Shown: piece by piece, positions 1 through 14,761 of the stretch
Layout: each line of letters begins with the position of its first letter
Numbering within the stretch: the first letter of the stretch is position 1
Source of the DNA: Ustilago trichophora
Lineage: Eukaryota > Basidiomycota > Ustilaginomycetes > Ustilaginales > Ustilaginaceae
Direction of reading: 5' to 3'
Length of the DNA: 64,000 bases
NCBI GenBank assembly: GCA_900323505.1
Contig: OOIN01000022.1
Location: 680,228 to 744,227 of the forward strand
The notes under the pieces: model-generated
What the model was told of the DNA's origin: nothing
Seen by the model: the letters and a program-made list of their open reading frames with translations, nothing else
Databases searched by the model: none
Translations under genes and position numbers: made by a program

Positions 1-885
1 CTTATAAACAGTAGAAAGTAAGTTAGTCTTGATGTTTACATTTGGCTATTGTTCAGGGTTTGATGTTTGTTGTTTGGATTCTTTTCACAACAACCAGAAG
101 AAATAAAAATTTCCAGTATTGTGCTGTGGGTTTATGGAATGTACATTGCTGTACAGTTTGATGTTTTGTGAATGGTGTGCACAATTGTTTTATTGATCAA
201 GAGATGGAAGAGTTTATAAACAGTAACTTATACAGTAAGTTAGTGTTGATGTTTACATTTGGCTATTGTTCAGGGTTTGATGCTTGTTGTTTGGATTCTT
301 TTCACAACAACAACAACACGAAAAAAATTTAGCATTGTGCTGTGGGTTTATGGAATGTACATTGCTGTACAGTGTGATGTTTTGTGAATGGTGTGAACGA
401 TTGTTTTATTGATCAAGAGATGGAAGAGTTTATAAACAGTAACTTATACAGTAAGTTAGTGTTGATGTTTACATTTGGCTATTGTTCAGGGTTTGATGCT
501 TGTTGTTTGGATTCTTTTCACAACAACAACAACACAAAGAAAATTTCCAGTATTGTGCTGTGGGTCTATGGAATGTACATTGCTGTACAGTATGATGTTT
601 TGTGAACGGTGTGAACAATATTTTGTAGGTGCTTTTTTGTATACCTTGATTTGCTGCAATGTTTGATAGACTTTTCACAACAAGAAGAAGTAAAAATTTC
701 CAGTATTGTGCTGTGGGTCTATGGAATGTACATTGCTGTACAGTATGATGTTTTGTGAACGGTGTGAACAATTGTTTTTATTGATCAAGAGATGGAAGAG
801 TTTATAAACAGTAGAAAGTAAGTTGGTCTTGATGTTTACATTTGGCTATTGTTCAGGGTTTGATGTTTGTTGTTTGGATTCACTT
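1..885. repeat. Tandem array of ~216-bp units
   Basis: An AT-rich unit is repeated about four times. The landmark TATAAACAGTA occurs at about 3, 215, 431 and 803. The first two spacings are 212 and 216 bp; the last interval (372 bp) contains an extra partial unit starting near 655. Each unit carries TTTGGCTATTGTTCAGGG, a CAACAACAA microsatellite of variable length, and GGAATGTACATTGCTGTACAG. Short ORFs here are shadows of the repeat and show no coding character. The left edge of the array lies outside the window. Confidence 0.85.
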
Positions 886-2316
886 GTCCAGGAGTGTTGC
901 CATATAGTGTGTGAATTATATAACACTTTGCAAGACTGTGTGAAGCCAAGCCAAGGTTTGCATGAGAGGGATCAAGTGGAAGCAGTCAGATGCAAAGTGT
1001 GAGGTTAGCGATGATGATAAACTGTGGGATGCCAGTGTGTGATGGGGCAATCTGACTGGTGGTCTATTGATGCTTTTGTCAAGTGCACAGGCACAGATGA
1101 GATGAGCAAGGTAGTGAAATGGTGATATTACAAGAAAGGGGAGTGATCATCAGCCAAGTGTGTCTCACTTGGTGCAGCGAAGGAGGTTCGACTCGAGTTA
1201 CAATTTACCACACAAAAAAACAGACCTAGCCCACTCTAGCAGACCCGTTGCTCACAATCATGCAAAAGTACTACCATCACAACTCAGAAGAAGTGCAACA
1301 AACACATGATTTATATCACATGTTACGGTAAAGAACAGCAGACAATTCATTCCACGCAGAAAGAGGGTATAAAGGTTGAACCAGAGTCAACCAAGCGAGA
1401 AAACAAGATCAACTCGAGTTACAATTTACCACACAAAAACATACCCAACCCACTCCAGCAACCCCGTTGCTCACAACCATGCCAAGTTACTACCATCAGA
1501 ACTTGGAACTCAACTTCAAAGTTTTTGAGAAAACGCACAACTAATACTTGAATTACGTTATGGTAAAGAACAGCGAACAATTTATTTCACGTAGAAAGAG
1601 GGTATAAAGGTTGAACCAGAGTCGACCAAAAACAAGAAAAGGTGGCGAGGAAACGAGATCGACGACTCGAGTTACAATTTACCGCAAAAAAAAAAACAGA
1701 CCCCATCCCACTCCAGCAGACCAGAGATAAAGGAACCCAACTTTTTCTAGATAGAAAGGCCCAAAGAAGAATATAAAAAAAAAAAAAAGCCTTTACGTGC
1801 ATCAACCAAGATGCGAATGTCTGCCAACGAATAGGACCCGTACTACTTTGCGATGGAAAGGGAAACAAAGGGGGGAAAAAACTTATTGCTTGCATGGTAT
1901 CTTGATGGATGATGAAATTCGAAAACTCTCTAAAAGTGATGCAAAGGTGGTGGATGCAGATTATCGGAACCAATTGAAGAACCACTCGTAGAGGAAACCA
2001 TGCAAATTAAATTGTGTTGAGGAAAAGGGTAACGCATCCAAGCAGCAAAGCACCAAACCTCACGAGGTTCACGAGGTTGGCGTATCACTGCAAGTCAGCT
2101 TAGAGTCGAAATGGAAAGGTTGAGGAGACGAGAAAAATTGTCCGCTATGCTTTTGAAATGGATGACGATGATTGTGCGTTGAGAAGCGGCCAAGGTTGGG
2201 AATCGGACGGCCGAACGAGAGCGAGAAACCGGAACATGACTCGATGTATTGCCTAGGACAGGGTCGGAGAACATTGACATCAACAGAGTCGCGTTGGGGA
2301 GGGGTGGTGAAGACGA
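886..2316. other. Intergenic, downstream of DED1, no gene seen
   Basis: No ORF with protein-like composition was found on either strand. The stretch contains the second repeat block (1191-1720, listed separately) and A-rich tracts near 1690 and 1775. The last ~250 bases before 2317 are probably the 3' untranslated region of DED1. Confidence 0.6.
1191..1720. repeat. Imperfect direct repeats, ~220-250 bp period
   Basis: The block beginning ACTCGAGTTACAATTTACC recurs at 1191, 1412 and about 1665. A linked block with GAAAGAGGGTATAAAGGTTG recurs near 1360 and 1596. Copies differ by substitutions and by the length of an A-run. This is a degenerate tandem array of two and a half units. Confidence 0.75.
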
Positions 2317-5114
<2,798 letters not shown>

Positions 5115-7355
5115 TCAGCAGACCATGTCGTACTCGCTGCCACTCTCGTAGAACTCGGATGCGGGGCTATCGTATCCGTTGCTTCCAGGATAGCTCACAC
5201 CGGGCGTTGGAGGCGCACTGGGAAAGTATGTGCTCGAGTAGATCGACGAAGTAGCTGAACTTGATCCGCTTGACCATGGCGAAGGCAAACGAGGCGCCGC
5301 AACATGTCCCGGCCTACCGCGCTCCGATCGTGGCGACGACGGTGGCGACGGACTGGTTTGTGTCAGCACCGGAATCTCGCCTGGGCCACAAGGCATACTA
5401 GACTTGGGCAGTGATTGGCAACTCATACGTCGCGGCATTTGGCTGTCTGGCAATCCCAGACGGTTCACAGGAGGAGCCGAAGTGGAGCGACTTGGCGATG
5501 CAGATGCAGACCGAGCAGCTGCCATCCCAGGTAGTCCAGGCAACGGGGGAGGAGGTGCATGTCCAAACTTGCTACGCATCGACAAGGCCTCGGAAGACAG
5601 AGGCTCTGTCTGCGAAGCGTTGCGCAGATAGTGAGGCAAGTTGCGCTGACGTTCTTGTAAACGTTCTCGCTCCTTCTGCTGGCGCAATTGAGCAGCAGCA
5701 CTGCCCATCGATCCAGGCCCCAGCGTCGAGTCTGACTCTGCGCCGCACGCACGACTCCGTTCGCGCGAAGCATTCATCGCAGCGATACCGGCGTTGACCG
5801 CATTGTAGTTCTCGCGCTTGGTAGTGCCCTCGGTGCCTTCGACCTTTTTGGGTTTGCAAGCTGCCACAGCTGCCCACCTAGCTTCCAAGAGACCCATCTC
5901 CATCTTCATGGTCCTCAGCTCCTCGACGTCGGCGGGACTGAGTCGATTGTTGACGGGGCAACTCTTGCGATCGTACTCGACAGGGCTATGTGTACGCAAT
6001 TCTTGCGGTGGCCTGCTGCTGAATCGCACCGACCTGCCTCGCGGCGGATCGCGCTCGCAGGAAGATTCTCTCGTCGAAGCGGCAGATTGGTGCGAGGATT
6101 GCCGACGGAAGCAAGGGCGCAGCTTGACAGGAGAAGAGTTGCGTCGACTCGATGATCGCGAAAGACGAGGAGGCGAGAGCTCGAGATCCTCATTCTTACC
6201 GACCCTAGACTCTGCTAGCGATTCGGAATTGGCGTTGATTTGGATGGGATCCAAAGTGGAATGGATGGCAGAGGATGCCTTGGAAGCCGCTTGATCAGCT
6301 TTGATGGTCTCGACACTCTCTTCGAGGCCAGTGGGAGCAGCAGTGCTAGCGTTGCTGTCGGCGCTGACGCAGGAACAGAGTGGAGAAGGCACGGCAGGCA
6401 CTGTGTCGGAAGGGCTGACGCTTCGAGGAGGAGCAAGCGGAGGACCTGAAACATCGCAAGACCAGTCGGAAGCACCCGAGGCAGAGGGGGCCTTGGGCAT
6501 GACGGTGGTGTTGATGCATTCGCCTCCTTCCTCGACAATCTCGGTGATGCGACCCTTTTTGACGCGGCGAGGACGACGAGCAGCAATCTTGTTGGCATAG
6601 TTGTTGAGCAGCCACTCGCTGCGCTTACGACGAGCGTAGTCGGACGCCGCGGTGCCGTGGGAGGCAGGTCGATGAGGTGCGTGGCGGGATGAATGCGAAG
6701 AGAGACCGAGGGTGTATGCGGTAGCGCCGGACAAGTGATCATTGTCGCCGCCATGCGAGCTTGCGCGCTCCGAGTCGGAATCGAGATCGATACCAATGTC
6801 TAGGGAGCAGAGGCTACTCGATTCTTCGTCGCATTCACTGACGGTTTCGAGTTCTGGTTCGAGGTCAAGATCTTCAATGTCGGCCAGATCGCCGCGGCGG
6901 AAACTGTTGATGCTCGAGACGCTTCCGGGGCTGTCGGTGAGACCTTCGCTCATGCTCGGACTGGCTGGAACGGCGAGATAGGCATCATAGTTGAGCTGCG
7001 AGTCGACCGAGCTCGAGTTGGACATGTTGAAGTGGCGGCCATACCTGCTGGCGGGGCTGGTGGAATACGAAGCATTGGATGGATGTGGGGGGAAAGCCGA
7101 GTGGGTGATACGTTCAGCGAGACGGGAGCTGGAAGCGGGTGGTGGATAAGAGGAGCCGAGTGCGGATTGAGGTGCATCGCGGATGCTGGAAGCTGAGGGA
7201 GGGGTGCTGGAGATGGCGAGGCTACGTAGACCTGCAGACACAGCCTGGAGCGTATCGGGGGGCTCTATTGCGGCGCTGGAAGCGACGGCATCGTCGGAGG
7301 CTGCAGTTGGGGCGACAAGCGCCGAATGTGAGCGAGATTCGACGATTTGTGACAT
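5115..7355 (-). CDS. Ser-rich hypothetical protein with possible PP1-docking motif
   Basis: A single-exon ORF of 746 aa. Ser, Pro, Ala and Arg dominate, and the protein looks largely disordered. I do not recognise a named family. A basic block near residue 255 (ARRPRRVKKGR) could be a nuclear localisation signal. Near residue 440 the segment RSVRFS followed by YDRKS and a short acidic helix (DVEELRTMKMEMG) resembles the VRF...P-x-x-YDR region seen in several uncharacterised fungal regulators. RSVRFS also fits the RVxF consensus for docking protein phosphatase 1; that is inference. The acidic Ser-rich stretch around 150-200 and many SP/TP sites suggest phosphorylation. The start is the first Met after a long pyrimidine-rich leader on the minus strand. 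Confidence 0.8.
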   Translation of the reverse strand: MSQIVESRSHSALVAPTAASDDAVASSAAIEPPDTLQAVSAGLRSLAISSTPPSASSIRDAPQSALGSSYPPPASSSRLAERITHSAFPPHPSNASYSTSPASRYGRHFNMSNSSSVDSQLNYDAYLAVPASPSMSEGLTDSPGSVSSINSFRRGDLADIEDLDLEPELETVSECDEESSSLCSLDIGIDLDSDSERASSHGGDNDHLSGATAYTLGLSSHSSRHAPHRPASHGTAASDYARRKRSEWLLNNYANKIAARRPRRVKKGRITEIVEEGGECINTTVMPKAPSASGASDWSCDVSGPPLAPPRSVSPSDTVPAVPSPLCSCVSADSNASTAAPTGLEESVETIKADQAASKASSAIHSTLDPIQINANSESLAESRVGKNEDLELSPPRLSRSSSRRNSSPVKLRPCFRRQSSHQSAASTRESSCERDPPRGRSVRFSSRPPQELRTHSPVEYDRKSCPVNNRLSPADVEELRTMKMEMGLLEARWAAVAACKPKKVEGTEGTTKRENYNAVNAGIAAMNASRERSRACGAESDSTLGPGSMGSAAAQLRQQKERERLQERQRNLPHYLRNASQTEPLSSEALSMRSKFGHAPPPPLPGLPGMAAARSASASPSRSTSAPPVNRLGLPDSQMPRRMSCQSLPKSSMPCGPGEIPVLTQTSPSPPSSPRSERGRPGHVAAPRLPSPWSSGSSSATSSIYSSTYFPSAPPTPGVSYPGSNGYDSPASEFYESGSEYDMVC

Positions 7356-10300
7356 GTCGGTCGAGTGAGATGGTTGGCTGATGCTGGGGAAGAAAGGAGC
7401 AACACGTCTAATGCGATGGGGAGAGGCAGGTCGACATTGTATCAGCGTGCAGAGCTGATGGAGATGTTGTGTGTTGAGACGTTGTCAAGGATGGTGAAGA
7501 GGGTACGCCGGATGGGCGAGGTAGAAGAGCTAGCTTCGAGAAGCCGAAATGCTACAAGGAAAGATGCATAGCAGCAAAGGCCGGGAGTAAAGAGTTGGTT
7601 GGGAGAAAGAGTGAGAGATGAGAGGATGTCGAAGAGGCGGAAAAGGATGCCAAGGCCAAGATGTAAGAGTGGTGACGGCGCAAGTGACGTTTGGATTGAG
7701 TAGGAGGGTAAGGTAGCGATGTTCCTGACGACGAGATGGCGTGAAGCGAGCGAGGGTGATTGACAAGAGTAAGAATGAGAGTGAGAGAGTGTTTGTGTTG
7801 GTCAACAAGGACGGGTGAGGATTGATGGAGGTGAGCAATAGTGTACTGTACTGTACTGTTACACAGAGGTAGAGAGTACTGACTCGGCATGCGCTCTTAG
7901 ACAGCAGCAGTCTTGTGCGTTGGTCGGTTAGGTGTGTCTGTGTGTCTGTGTGGCTTGGCTCGCTCGCTTTGACACTGCGATTGCCTCTGATATTCTGGCT
8001 TGTGCTGTCCTCTGATTTGACTCGTTGCTCTTTGTGTACATTGTACTCAGTCATACATTGGCAAGACTATCTTGTTTTGTTGCTCACTCTCTCTCAATGA
8101 GGGAGAGAAAGTGCGACGATAAGCAGAGACCATGAATGTCTGAATAGCTGTGTGTGTGTGTGTGTGTGATGTGATGTATGTGTGTACAGTGCAGTACAGT
8201 ACAGTTACTGTACCTTTTCGTGTGGAGAAGCGGACGGCGATTGAGTTGGTTTTTTTTTTATTCTTTTTTGTTTTTTTTTTGTTTTTTTTTGGGGGGTGAC
8301 AGGCAGTTCCGCTGTGTGACGGAGGCGAGGCTGTGCCTTTACAGCGTCACAAAATTGCAAATTGTGACGAACCCGGGACTCTGAGGTGAAACTGTGACAA
8401 CGAGTACACTGCTCGATTGCCTTGAATCCGTCTCAACCCATCCAACATGCAAAGACGCCCAACAAGAGCCTCTTGCGTGCTGCGTCGAATGTCGAATGGG
8501 TCGAAATCGGTCGATCCATAATGGCTATCTGGAGCAGTTCCCCATTGCATACATATCATTCGTTCGTTGGTCTCGCTGCTGCTACTGCCGTACTGTTGCT
8601 GATAGGAGGCTTTTGCATCGTATCGAGAAACCAAGACCCCTTATCATGACCCAGTGAACAGAGAGAGAGGGACAGAGAGATAGGATAAAGGAATGAGGAG
8701 CTTCAAGCCAACAAAACCAGAAACCAGACCGTCAAGCCCGTTATTACCAAAAACAAATAAATTCCACTACAGCAGTCAATGAGTCAGTAAGCGATGATGC
8801 GGCGAACCGTCATCCGCGTCACACAAAGCACCAGAGCAGCAAAGCGCTCCTTTCTCTCGAGATAAGTGAAAGCTCGGTCTTGTGCCGACACTGACATGGC
8901 TACTAACGGCCAATTGGCCAACCAAGACCTCTCTCGTCTCTTTGACTTGTCGATCTATGGAATCCTATCTGGTATCTGGTTTAGGAGCATGCTATCTCTC
9001 TTCTTGGCACTCTCACGACCAGGCTTTTCTTATGATGTCGACCTCGAGATAGATGTACTTGTACTGTACAAGTATCGAGCGGGCTTAAGGCCATTGCTGT
9101 TTGATGTTTGCTGTTTGCTGCCTCATGGGTGATACAAACATGATCTCCAAGTTAGAATCACTGATTCCGCTTTTTTTTGAGTTTTTGCACTCGATGCCCC
9201 TCATGCACGACGTTTCTCACAGACTGCCCCTCCAGCTTGAGATTACACAGAATGCCCTCCAACTCCCAGCCATTTTTGACAATCCGAGATTTTAAGACAT
9301 TTTTCTTTTTTTTCTAAGTCTTTTCTGGAGATGGTCAAAGTATGCTCCTCCTTCCATCCATCTCCCTGCTTGCAAATGATCTCTTTCAATGCCTGAATTT
9401 GACATGTTTTGACAGGGTCCACATAGGACTACAGCATTGCGCTTTTCTAGCTTGTCAAAAGCTCAATATTGAGAGATACAGGCTGTCAAAAAAGGTCTCT
9501 TCTGGAAAAAGATGCTCGGATCCGCAATGGAGGGCATTCTGTGAAGTTGTTTTTTAAGGGCTAGTCTGTGAATTAATCACTTTCGGAGGGGCACCGAGTG
9601 AAAAAACTCCTTTTTTTTATGCTTTGCTGACTGACCATACGATGATGCGCTCTCAATTCATTCGTGCTCTCAATTCATTCGTGCTATCAAGGGCAAAGGG
9701 TGCAGCCACTCGCCAGCATACCCTGAACCCCTAGCCCTTTTGGCAAGCCTAGCGCGCGACACAACACAATCCTCGGCCCCCCCAATTTTTTCGTGGTTGA
9801 ATTGTGTTGAATTTCCAAGCCAGCCTGCTGGATTCCAATATGAAGAGCTCCCCGCAATCATCCCATCCAAAGCGCGGTATAGTGTACTGCACTGTATAGT
9901 GTCGAGTTCTGAGTGTTCTTCCATCAACATGTCTCGCTTCTCGATGCTCGATCGCTTCGGCCCCCAAATTGACACCTGGAATCAGTTTGGCTTAGCATAC
10001 ACGGCTGCAATTGAGCATCGAAAAAAGCTAATCTCTCATCGTGAAACAAGTCGAGCTGAAAGCCAACAACAACATACCAAGTATTTTACTGTAGTAGCAA
10101 ATCGTGTCGGTGGTACCAACTGGTCTTTTTCAACAAAGTCAAACGTACAGGGCACACAAAGCAATGCAGCAGCCATCAAGTGCCATGAAATAAGGTAGAG
10201 GAGCATGTTTGCGGCGAGGCAGGACAGGGCTTTCATCTGCAGCTTCAGATGAAATTTCCCGATTCAGATTCAGGCAAATACCGATCGTGCTGCCAACCCG

Positions 10301-10602
10301 ATAAGCCAATTTGCTTTCTATTTTTTTTCGATTACCCGATTGTATTAATCTCGTCACGTGTACTGGCTCAACCTCGGCCGAACTCAAATTTGGCACGAGC
10401 GACCAGCGCTGGAAGCTTGACAGAGACGATCCAACAGTCGTCCGAGTTCAACGCTGAGTTCTGACTTGAGTTGAATGTCTGCAGTGTGTGTGTGCAGCAA
10501 GAGACAGAGAGAGAGCGTCCAAACCTCGAATTCAGATTGCCACTACGCTCTTCGTCACGATCATCCATCAACGATCATCAACCTCCCGAACCTATAGTCA
10601 AG
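7356..10602. other. Long intergenic region (3.2 kb), no convincing gene
   Basis: This spacer holds the promoter of the Ser-rich gene on the left and the RPL11 promoter on the right. Visible items are GTACTGTACTGTAC-type runs (7843-7860, 8186-8212, 9886-9900), a (TG)10 tract at about 8150-8169, a T-rich run 8251-8291, and an exact short duplication of CTCAATTCATTCGTGCT (9653-9685). ORFs up to 152 aa (e.g. 9740-10198) have no recognisable domain and a non-coding composition. Confidence 0.55.
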
Positions 10603-12012
10603 ATGGCGGAATCCAGCAAGGCAATTAACCCTATGAAGGTTAGTATCCCCACTACAAGTCAACATCGACCACCATCGCCTCTTTGCATCGCCACTTTCTG
10701 TCAATACTCGTCACACGTTCTCGTCGTCATGCTACGATCCACAATTACTGCATCCGTTCAGCAACTTTTCAACCGCTTCTCGGTACACAACGCATCATCA
10801 ACAACACAACAAACAGCTTTTACAATGAATACCACGCTTCAATCATGCTGCCGCCTCCCGTCGCCTCTCGAGCATGCACCCACCATATGAGAACAAGAAA
10901 AGTCGAAACAGTTTCAGTACCCGCATATCCACGTATGCAAGCATAGCACCTGATGTCGCTCAGCACGCAACAGAACAGTCAGTGTTCAGGAAGGAACAGC
11001 TGAACAGTGCCCCTTAGGACGCACACAGGATCAGTTTGGACGTTGACATCCGAATCGCACTCGACTTTGAGATGGAAAGCGTCTCTTATGGCAGACAACT
11101 TACTCGGAGGATATGGGAGGATATGGTGGGAATGCTGCTATCTAGTATCCTCATTCTCTCCTGAAGTGCTGTCTCAGCTCCAGGATTTCTAACTTGGGGC
11201 AGGACAGGAAACAACAACATTTAGTACAGTAGCACAGAACGATCAGGCTTCTGGACGTATATATCGCCATATTCTTGCTTCTTCAGCGACCCCCCTGACG
11301 AACGACCAAGAGCAACAACCAATCTAGCACCTCAGCATACCTCTTCTCGCCTCATTGCACCGACAGACATTCGCATCGAGAGACACAGTGCAGCCAGATT
11401 AACAGACAGCGCAAATGCAGATGTTCAGGCGGCCTCACAGTAAAATAAAATCGAACAATATACTGACCTTTTCTCCCCTTGGCGCATTCGCCCCCAAATT
11501 TTGTTTCCGACCATCCACAGGAGCTCAAGGTCGACAAGCTCGTCGTCAACATCTCGGTCGGTGAGTCGGGTGACAGACTCACCCGTGCTACCAAGGTGCT
11601 CGAGCAGCTTACTGGTCAAACCCCCGTCACCTCCAAGGCCCGTTACACTCTGCGTGGATTCGGTATCCGTCGTAACGAGAAGATTGCCTGCCACGTCACC
11701 ATTCGTGGTCCCAAGGCCGAGGAGATCATTGAGCGTGGTCTTAAGGTCAAGGAGTACGAGCTTCGTCGTCGAAACTTTTCCGACACCGGCAACTTTGGTT
11801 TCGGTATTACTGAGCACATTGATTTGGGTATCAAGTACGACCCTTCGATCGGTATTTTCGGTATGGACTTTTTCGTTTGCATGACTCGTGCCGGTGCTCG
11901 TGTTGCGCGTCGCAAGCAGCGTGTTGCTCGTGTTGGTGCTCCTCACCGTGTCAAGAAGGAGGAGACTGCCGCTTGGTTCAAGCAGCGATTCGATGGCATC
12001 ATCATGCGCTAA
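10603..12012 (+). CDS. RPL11: 60S ribosomal protein L11 (uL5)
   Basis: Two exons: 10603-10638 and 11521-12012. Exon 1 encodes [12 protein letters not shown] and ends at AAG|GTTAGT. Exon 2 begins after CCACAG and continues [12 protein letters not shown], which restores the conserved N-terminus. The product is 175 aa, the normal size (yeast 174). L11 sits in the central protuberance of the large subunit with 5S rRNA. The 882-nt intron is very long for this genome. The ATG context AAGATGG and short first exon are typical of fungal ribosomal-protein genes. The uninterrupted ORF starting at 11479 is an artefact reading through the 3' end of the intron. Confidence 0.96.
10639..11520 (+). other. Long first intron of RPL11
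   Basis: A GT-AG intron of 882 nt between codon 12 and codon 13. Ribosomal-protein introns often host snoRNAs in fungi. I could not find a convincing paired C box (RTGATGA) and D box (CTGA) in it, so none is called. Confidence 0.85.
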
Positions 12013-12677
12013 ATTGTTTTTTTAGCAGCATATCGATGTTTTTTCCCCTATATTTTTTCCTTTTATGTCACCGCAATGAGGTATTATCACCTGCCCGTCT
12101 CTTAAGGTGCCTCCTCCTTTGCATCATCTTTCTTGTTGTACAAAACATAAAAACTTCATTCAGCACACACACACACACACACACACACATGTTATCTCGG
12201 CCTCACTCGCGATGTTCCCAAATAGCATGAAAAAATTTCTCGACGCTCTTAATCGAGCTCAGCTTCTTGTCAAACCTCCATATTTTTTCCCCAACTTGCA
12301 TCGTGTCGTATTCTGTCACTTTTGGGCAAAGCTTTGTGATGGTGTGTACTACATAGAACCTCTTCAGGGTTTGGGTGTGGATTGAGGTAACTACGTACTG
12401 TACTGTATAGTACCCGGTTTGACTTGCATGACATGACCAAACCCCACTGATACATAAAAACCACAAATAAAAATAAAAATAAAGTCACCTTGAAAATTGT
12501 GGTTCCAAAAATACACCTCATCTAATACTGAAATAAGAGAGCATGGCCCTGACGACGATACGATGCCACTCAAGCAAATCTAATAAAAATGCTGATTGCG
12601 ATGCAATAACGTTAACAAACCGAATCTGAATGATATGATGAATGTAGTGAGAAAAATGACAGCAGTAAACTAGACCA
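12013..12677. other. Convergent spacer RPL11 / UBC6
   Basis: 3' regions of two convergent genes. It contains a (CA)n microsatellite at about 12162-12188, an A/T-rich run near 12460-12482, and a GTACTGTACTGTATAGTAC element at 12393-12412. No coding signal. Confidence 0.6.
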
Positions 12678-13824
12678 TCAAATGATACCATTGGCGCTAG
12701 CATTCATAACGCGACTGACAAAGAGATAGGCAAGTACGGCAAAGACGACCAGAGAGCTACGTAATCCAAACAGGTCTCTGCGACCATTGTTGCGAGGTAT
12801 TGAATCATCAGGTTTACGTGCTGCGTCTGGTGCGAATGGGGTGTTATCGTTTGACGGTGGTATTCTTCGACTCAAGCCAGCTGCTGCAAAGTGAGATAAA
12901 ACAGTAGGGAAGAAGCGTTAGCATTTTTGGACACGATGGAAACAAAAGGCATCTTGTACAGAGCAAATCGGTCACTTTGAGATTCATATTCGTGTGAACG
13001 ACGTCTTGTCTGTTTTCACGCACCCTTGGATGCGGCAGAACCCGATGCCGGTGACGAGACAAGGGTATCGGATCCCACCTTTTCTGTCTTGCTGGCCGCA
13101 TCAGCAGCATTCTCGGTTTGAGTAGAAGACGATGGCTTCTTGTCGCCCATATTGGGAAGATCCTTGATCTGAGAACCTGCATACTCTGGGAAGATCTGGC
13201 AGAATTTCTTCTGCGTCAGGTTGAAAGCGTGCGATTGGGCGGCGAGCTTGCGTCGATCGGCATCGGAAGCGGTGACCGACCCAGTGGTCATCTCATCGGA
13301 ACACATGAAAGAGAGGAGACCGATCAAGATGGTCGAAGTATTCCAGCCGGGTTGCCAGGTGTGAGGGTGGTAATCGCTCATCGAAGTGCAAATCTTGGTG
13401 TTGGGTGCAAAGCGTCCGCTGGGCGTCTGCATTTTGATGCCAGGTGGTTTGAATGGAAACTCGGGCGGGAAGAGCAGTTGACCATGATATTCGCCTCCTG
13501 CATAAGGAGTGTCGGGTGGTCCTCGAAGGATGTAGTGCCTGTAGTAGGTGAGAGCATGTACAGTATGCAAAGTGTCGGCGCTCTTATCAATTCGATCGAA
13601 TGATGATACTGCAACCAGCGTCGAGGAGGCTTACCATTCAAGAATGTTGTCCTCGCGCGGCCTTGCGTAGACGAGGGGTGGAGGATCTTTGTCCATCAAC
13701 TGCGCCTCCTTGGTAAGCTGTTTGCAGAGAAGCAAAGAAGCATGGTCAACAAAGAAGTTTGGCTGAGTTTGATCACGATTGGAATGAGACTACTCACTCG
13801 CTTGATAGCGGCTTTTGTGGCCAT
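12678..13824 (-). CDS. UBC6: Ubiquitin-conjugating enzyme E2 6 (UBE2J type), ER tail-anchored
   Basis: Four exons on the minus strand: 13824-13798, 13717-13635, 13538-13024 and 12883-12678, all GT-AG. Joined they encode about 276 aa. Exon 1 gives MATKAAIKR, exon 2 LTKEAQLMDKDPPPLVYARP and onward to EW. Exon 3 holds the UBC fold, including GPPDTPYAGGEYHG and KICTSMSDYHP, whose Cys is the catalytic one. As in the J class, the usual HPN is replaced. Exon 4 ends in a hydrophobic segment SSLVVFAVLAYLFVSRVM near the C-terminus, the tail anchor that places Ubc6 on the ER for ER-associated degradation. Without the last splice, the exon 3 frame would stop at 13016 and lose the anchor, so the GTGCGT donor at 13023 is well supported. 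Confidence 0.93.
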
Positions 13825-14205
13825 TGTCTTGTGGATCAGACCTGATTCACCTGTAGAGAAGAGTTGTGCGTGCGGCGCTCGAGCGTGATAGAATGCTTTT
13901 TAGGGCTTTTGGCAGGTCCTGTTCGCGTGGAAGCCAGAGCTGGTGGATCAATTGATGGTGGTAAAAATGGAGGAGTTGTGATATGGATAAGGATGACAGA
14001 AATGACACTCGACTGAGCCCAATTTCAGTTACTTTGGGGTGGAGCTCTAAATGTAAATGCAAATGCAAATGCAACCAACACGCACAGCAACCAGCCCCAC
14101 CTCACGCAACCCGTTGAAACCTAACCATTTTGCGAAAGATGTTAGGCTCTGATGTATAACAAATGCATTGCCAATCAGGCTGAAAAAAAACAACAACAAA
14201 AAAAA
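13825..14205. promoter_or_regulatory. UBC6 upstream region
   Basis: 381 bases between the UBC6 start and the tRNA-Glu gene. It includes a short hexamer run (AAATGC) at about 14050-14075 and an A-rich run next to the tRNA 3' end. That A-run is T-rich on the tRNA coding strand and fits a Pol III terminator for the minus-strand tRNA. Confidence 0.4.
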
Positions 14206-14306
14206 TTCCCGGCCAGGGAATCGAACCCTGATCTGAGCAGTGCTTGGCAATCCTAAGATTACCGTAACTTGAGAGTGCCCTATACTAACCATTGTACTAA
14301 CTGGGA
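14206..14306 (-). tRNA. tRNA-Glu (anticodon CTC), with 29-nt intron
   Basis: Read on the minus strand from 14306. The acceptor 5' strand is TCCCAGT and the 3' strand GCCGGGA with discriminator A; the stem has one A-C mismatch. The D stem is GTAC/GTAT, the anticodon stem GGGCA/TGCTC and the T arm CAGGG-TTCGATT-CCCTG. The anticodon CTC (34-36) decodes GAG. A 29-nt intron follows position 37 (14269-14241), the canonical site. Mature length is 72 nt before CCA. Internal A and B box sequences are intact. The mismatch in the acceptor slightly lowers confidence that it is an active copy. Confidence 0.88.
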
Positions 14307-14761
14307 TGGTATTATGGACTTGGTTGCTGAATCTTGACAGAGTTGCATATATGTATAGCTATTCCTCAATTGCTGTCATCCAAGATTTTGTAAAGCCGAC
14401 TTTCACGAGCAGATTCAGCCCAAACAGGTTACCGCCAAAACAGAGAGAAAACAAAAAGAAAAGAAAAGCAAAAGAAGAAAAAGAGTCGAATATGAAAGCA
14501 GAGCCGACGCACGGAATCCACTCAAATTGTGGGGTAACTTGACCAATCTGTGCGGTGTCACACATACGCCTGTCGGTTTCGTCCTACTACATCTTCTTTG
14601 CCTCCCCCATCCAGCCTATACGGGCCCAACCTATCCTTCAAGAATCGATCCGACATACGACGACGATCATAATCATCATCATCATCGTCTTCGTCTCCGT
14701 CTTTTTTTTATATATTCTTCCCATCATAAAGATTCTCCATACAGACCTCTAGCCGCTCGAA

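Noticed and set aside
9740..10198. A 152-aa plus ORF upstream of RPL11
   Set aside because: No domain, random-like composition, and a start in repetitive sequence.
10639..11520. A C/D-box snoRNA in the RPL11 intron
   Set aside because: Single box-like matches were found but no C and D pair at usable spacing with a terminal stem.
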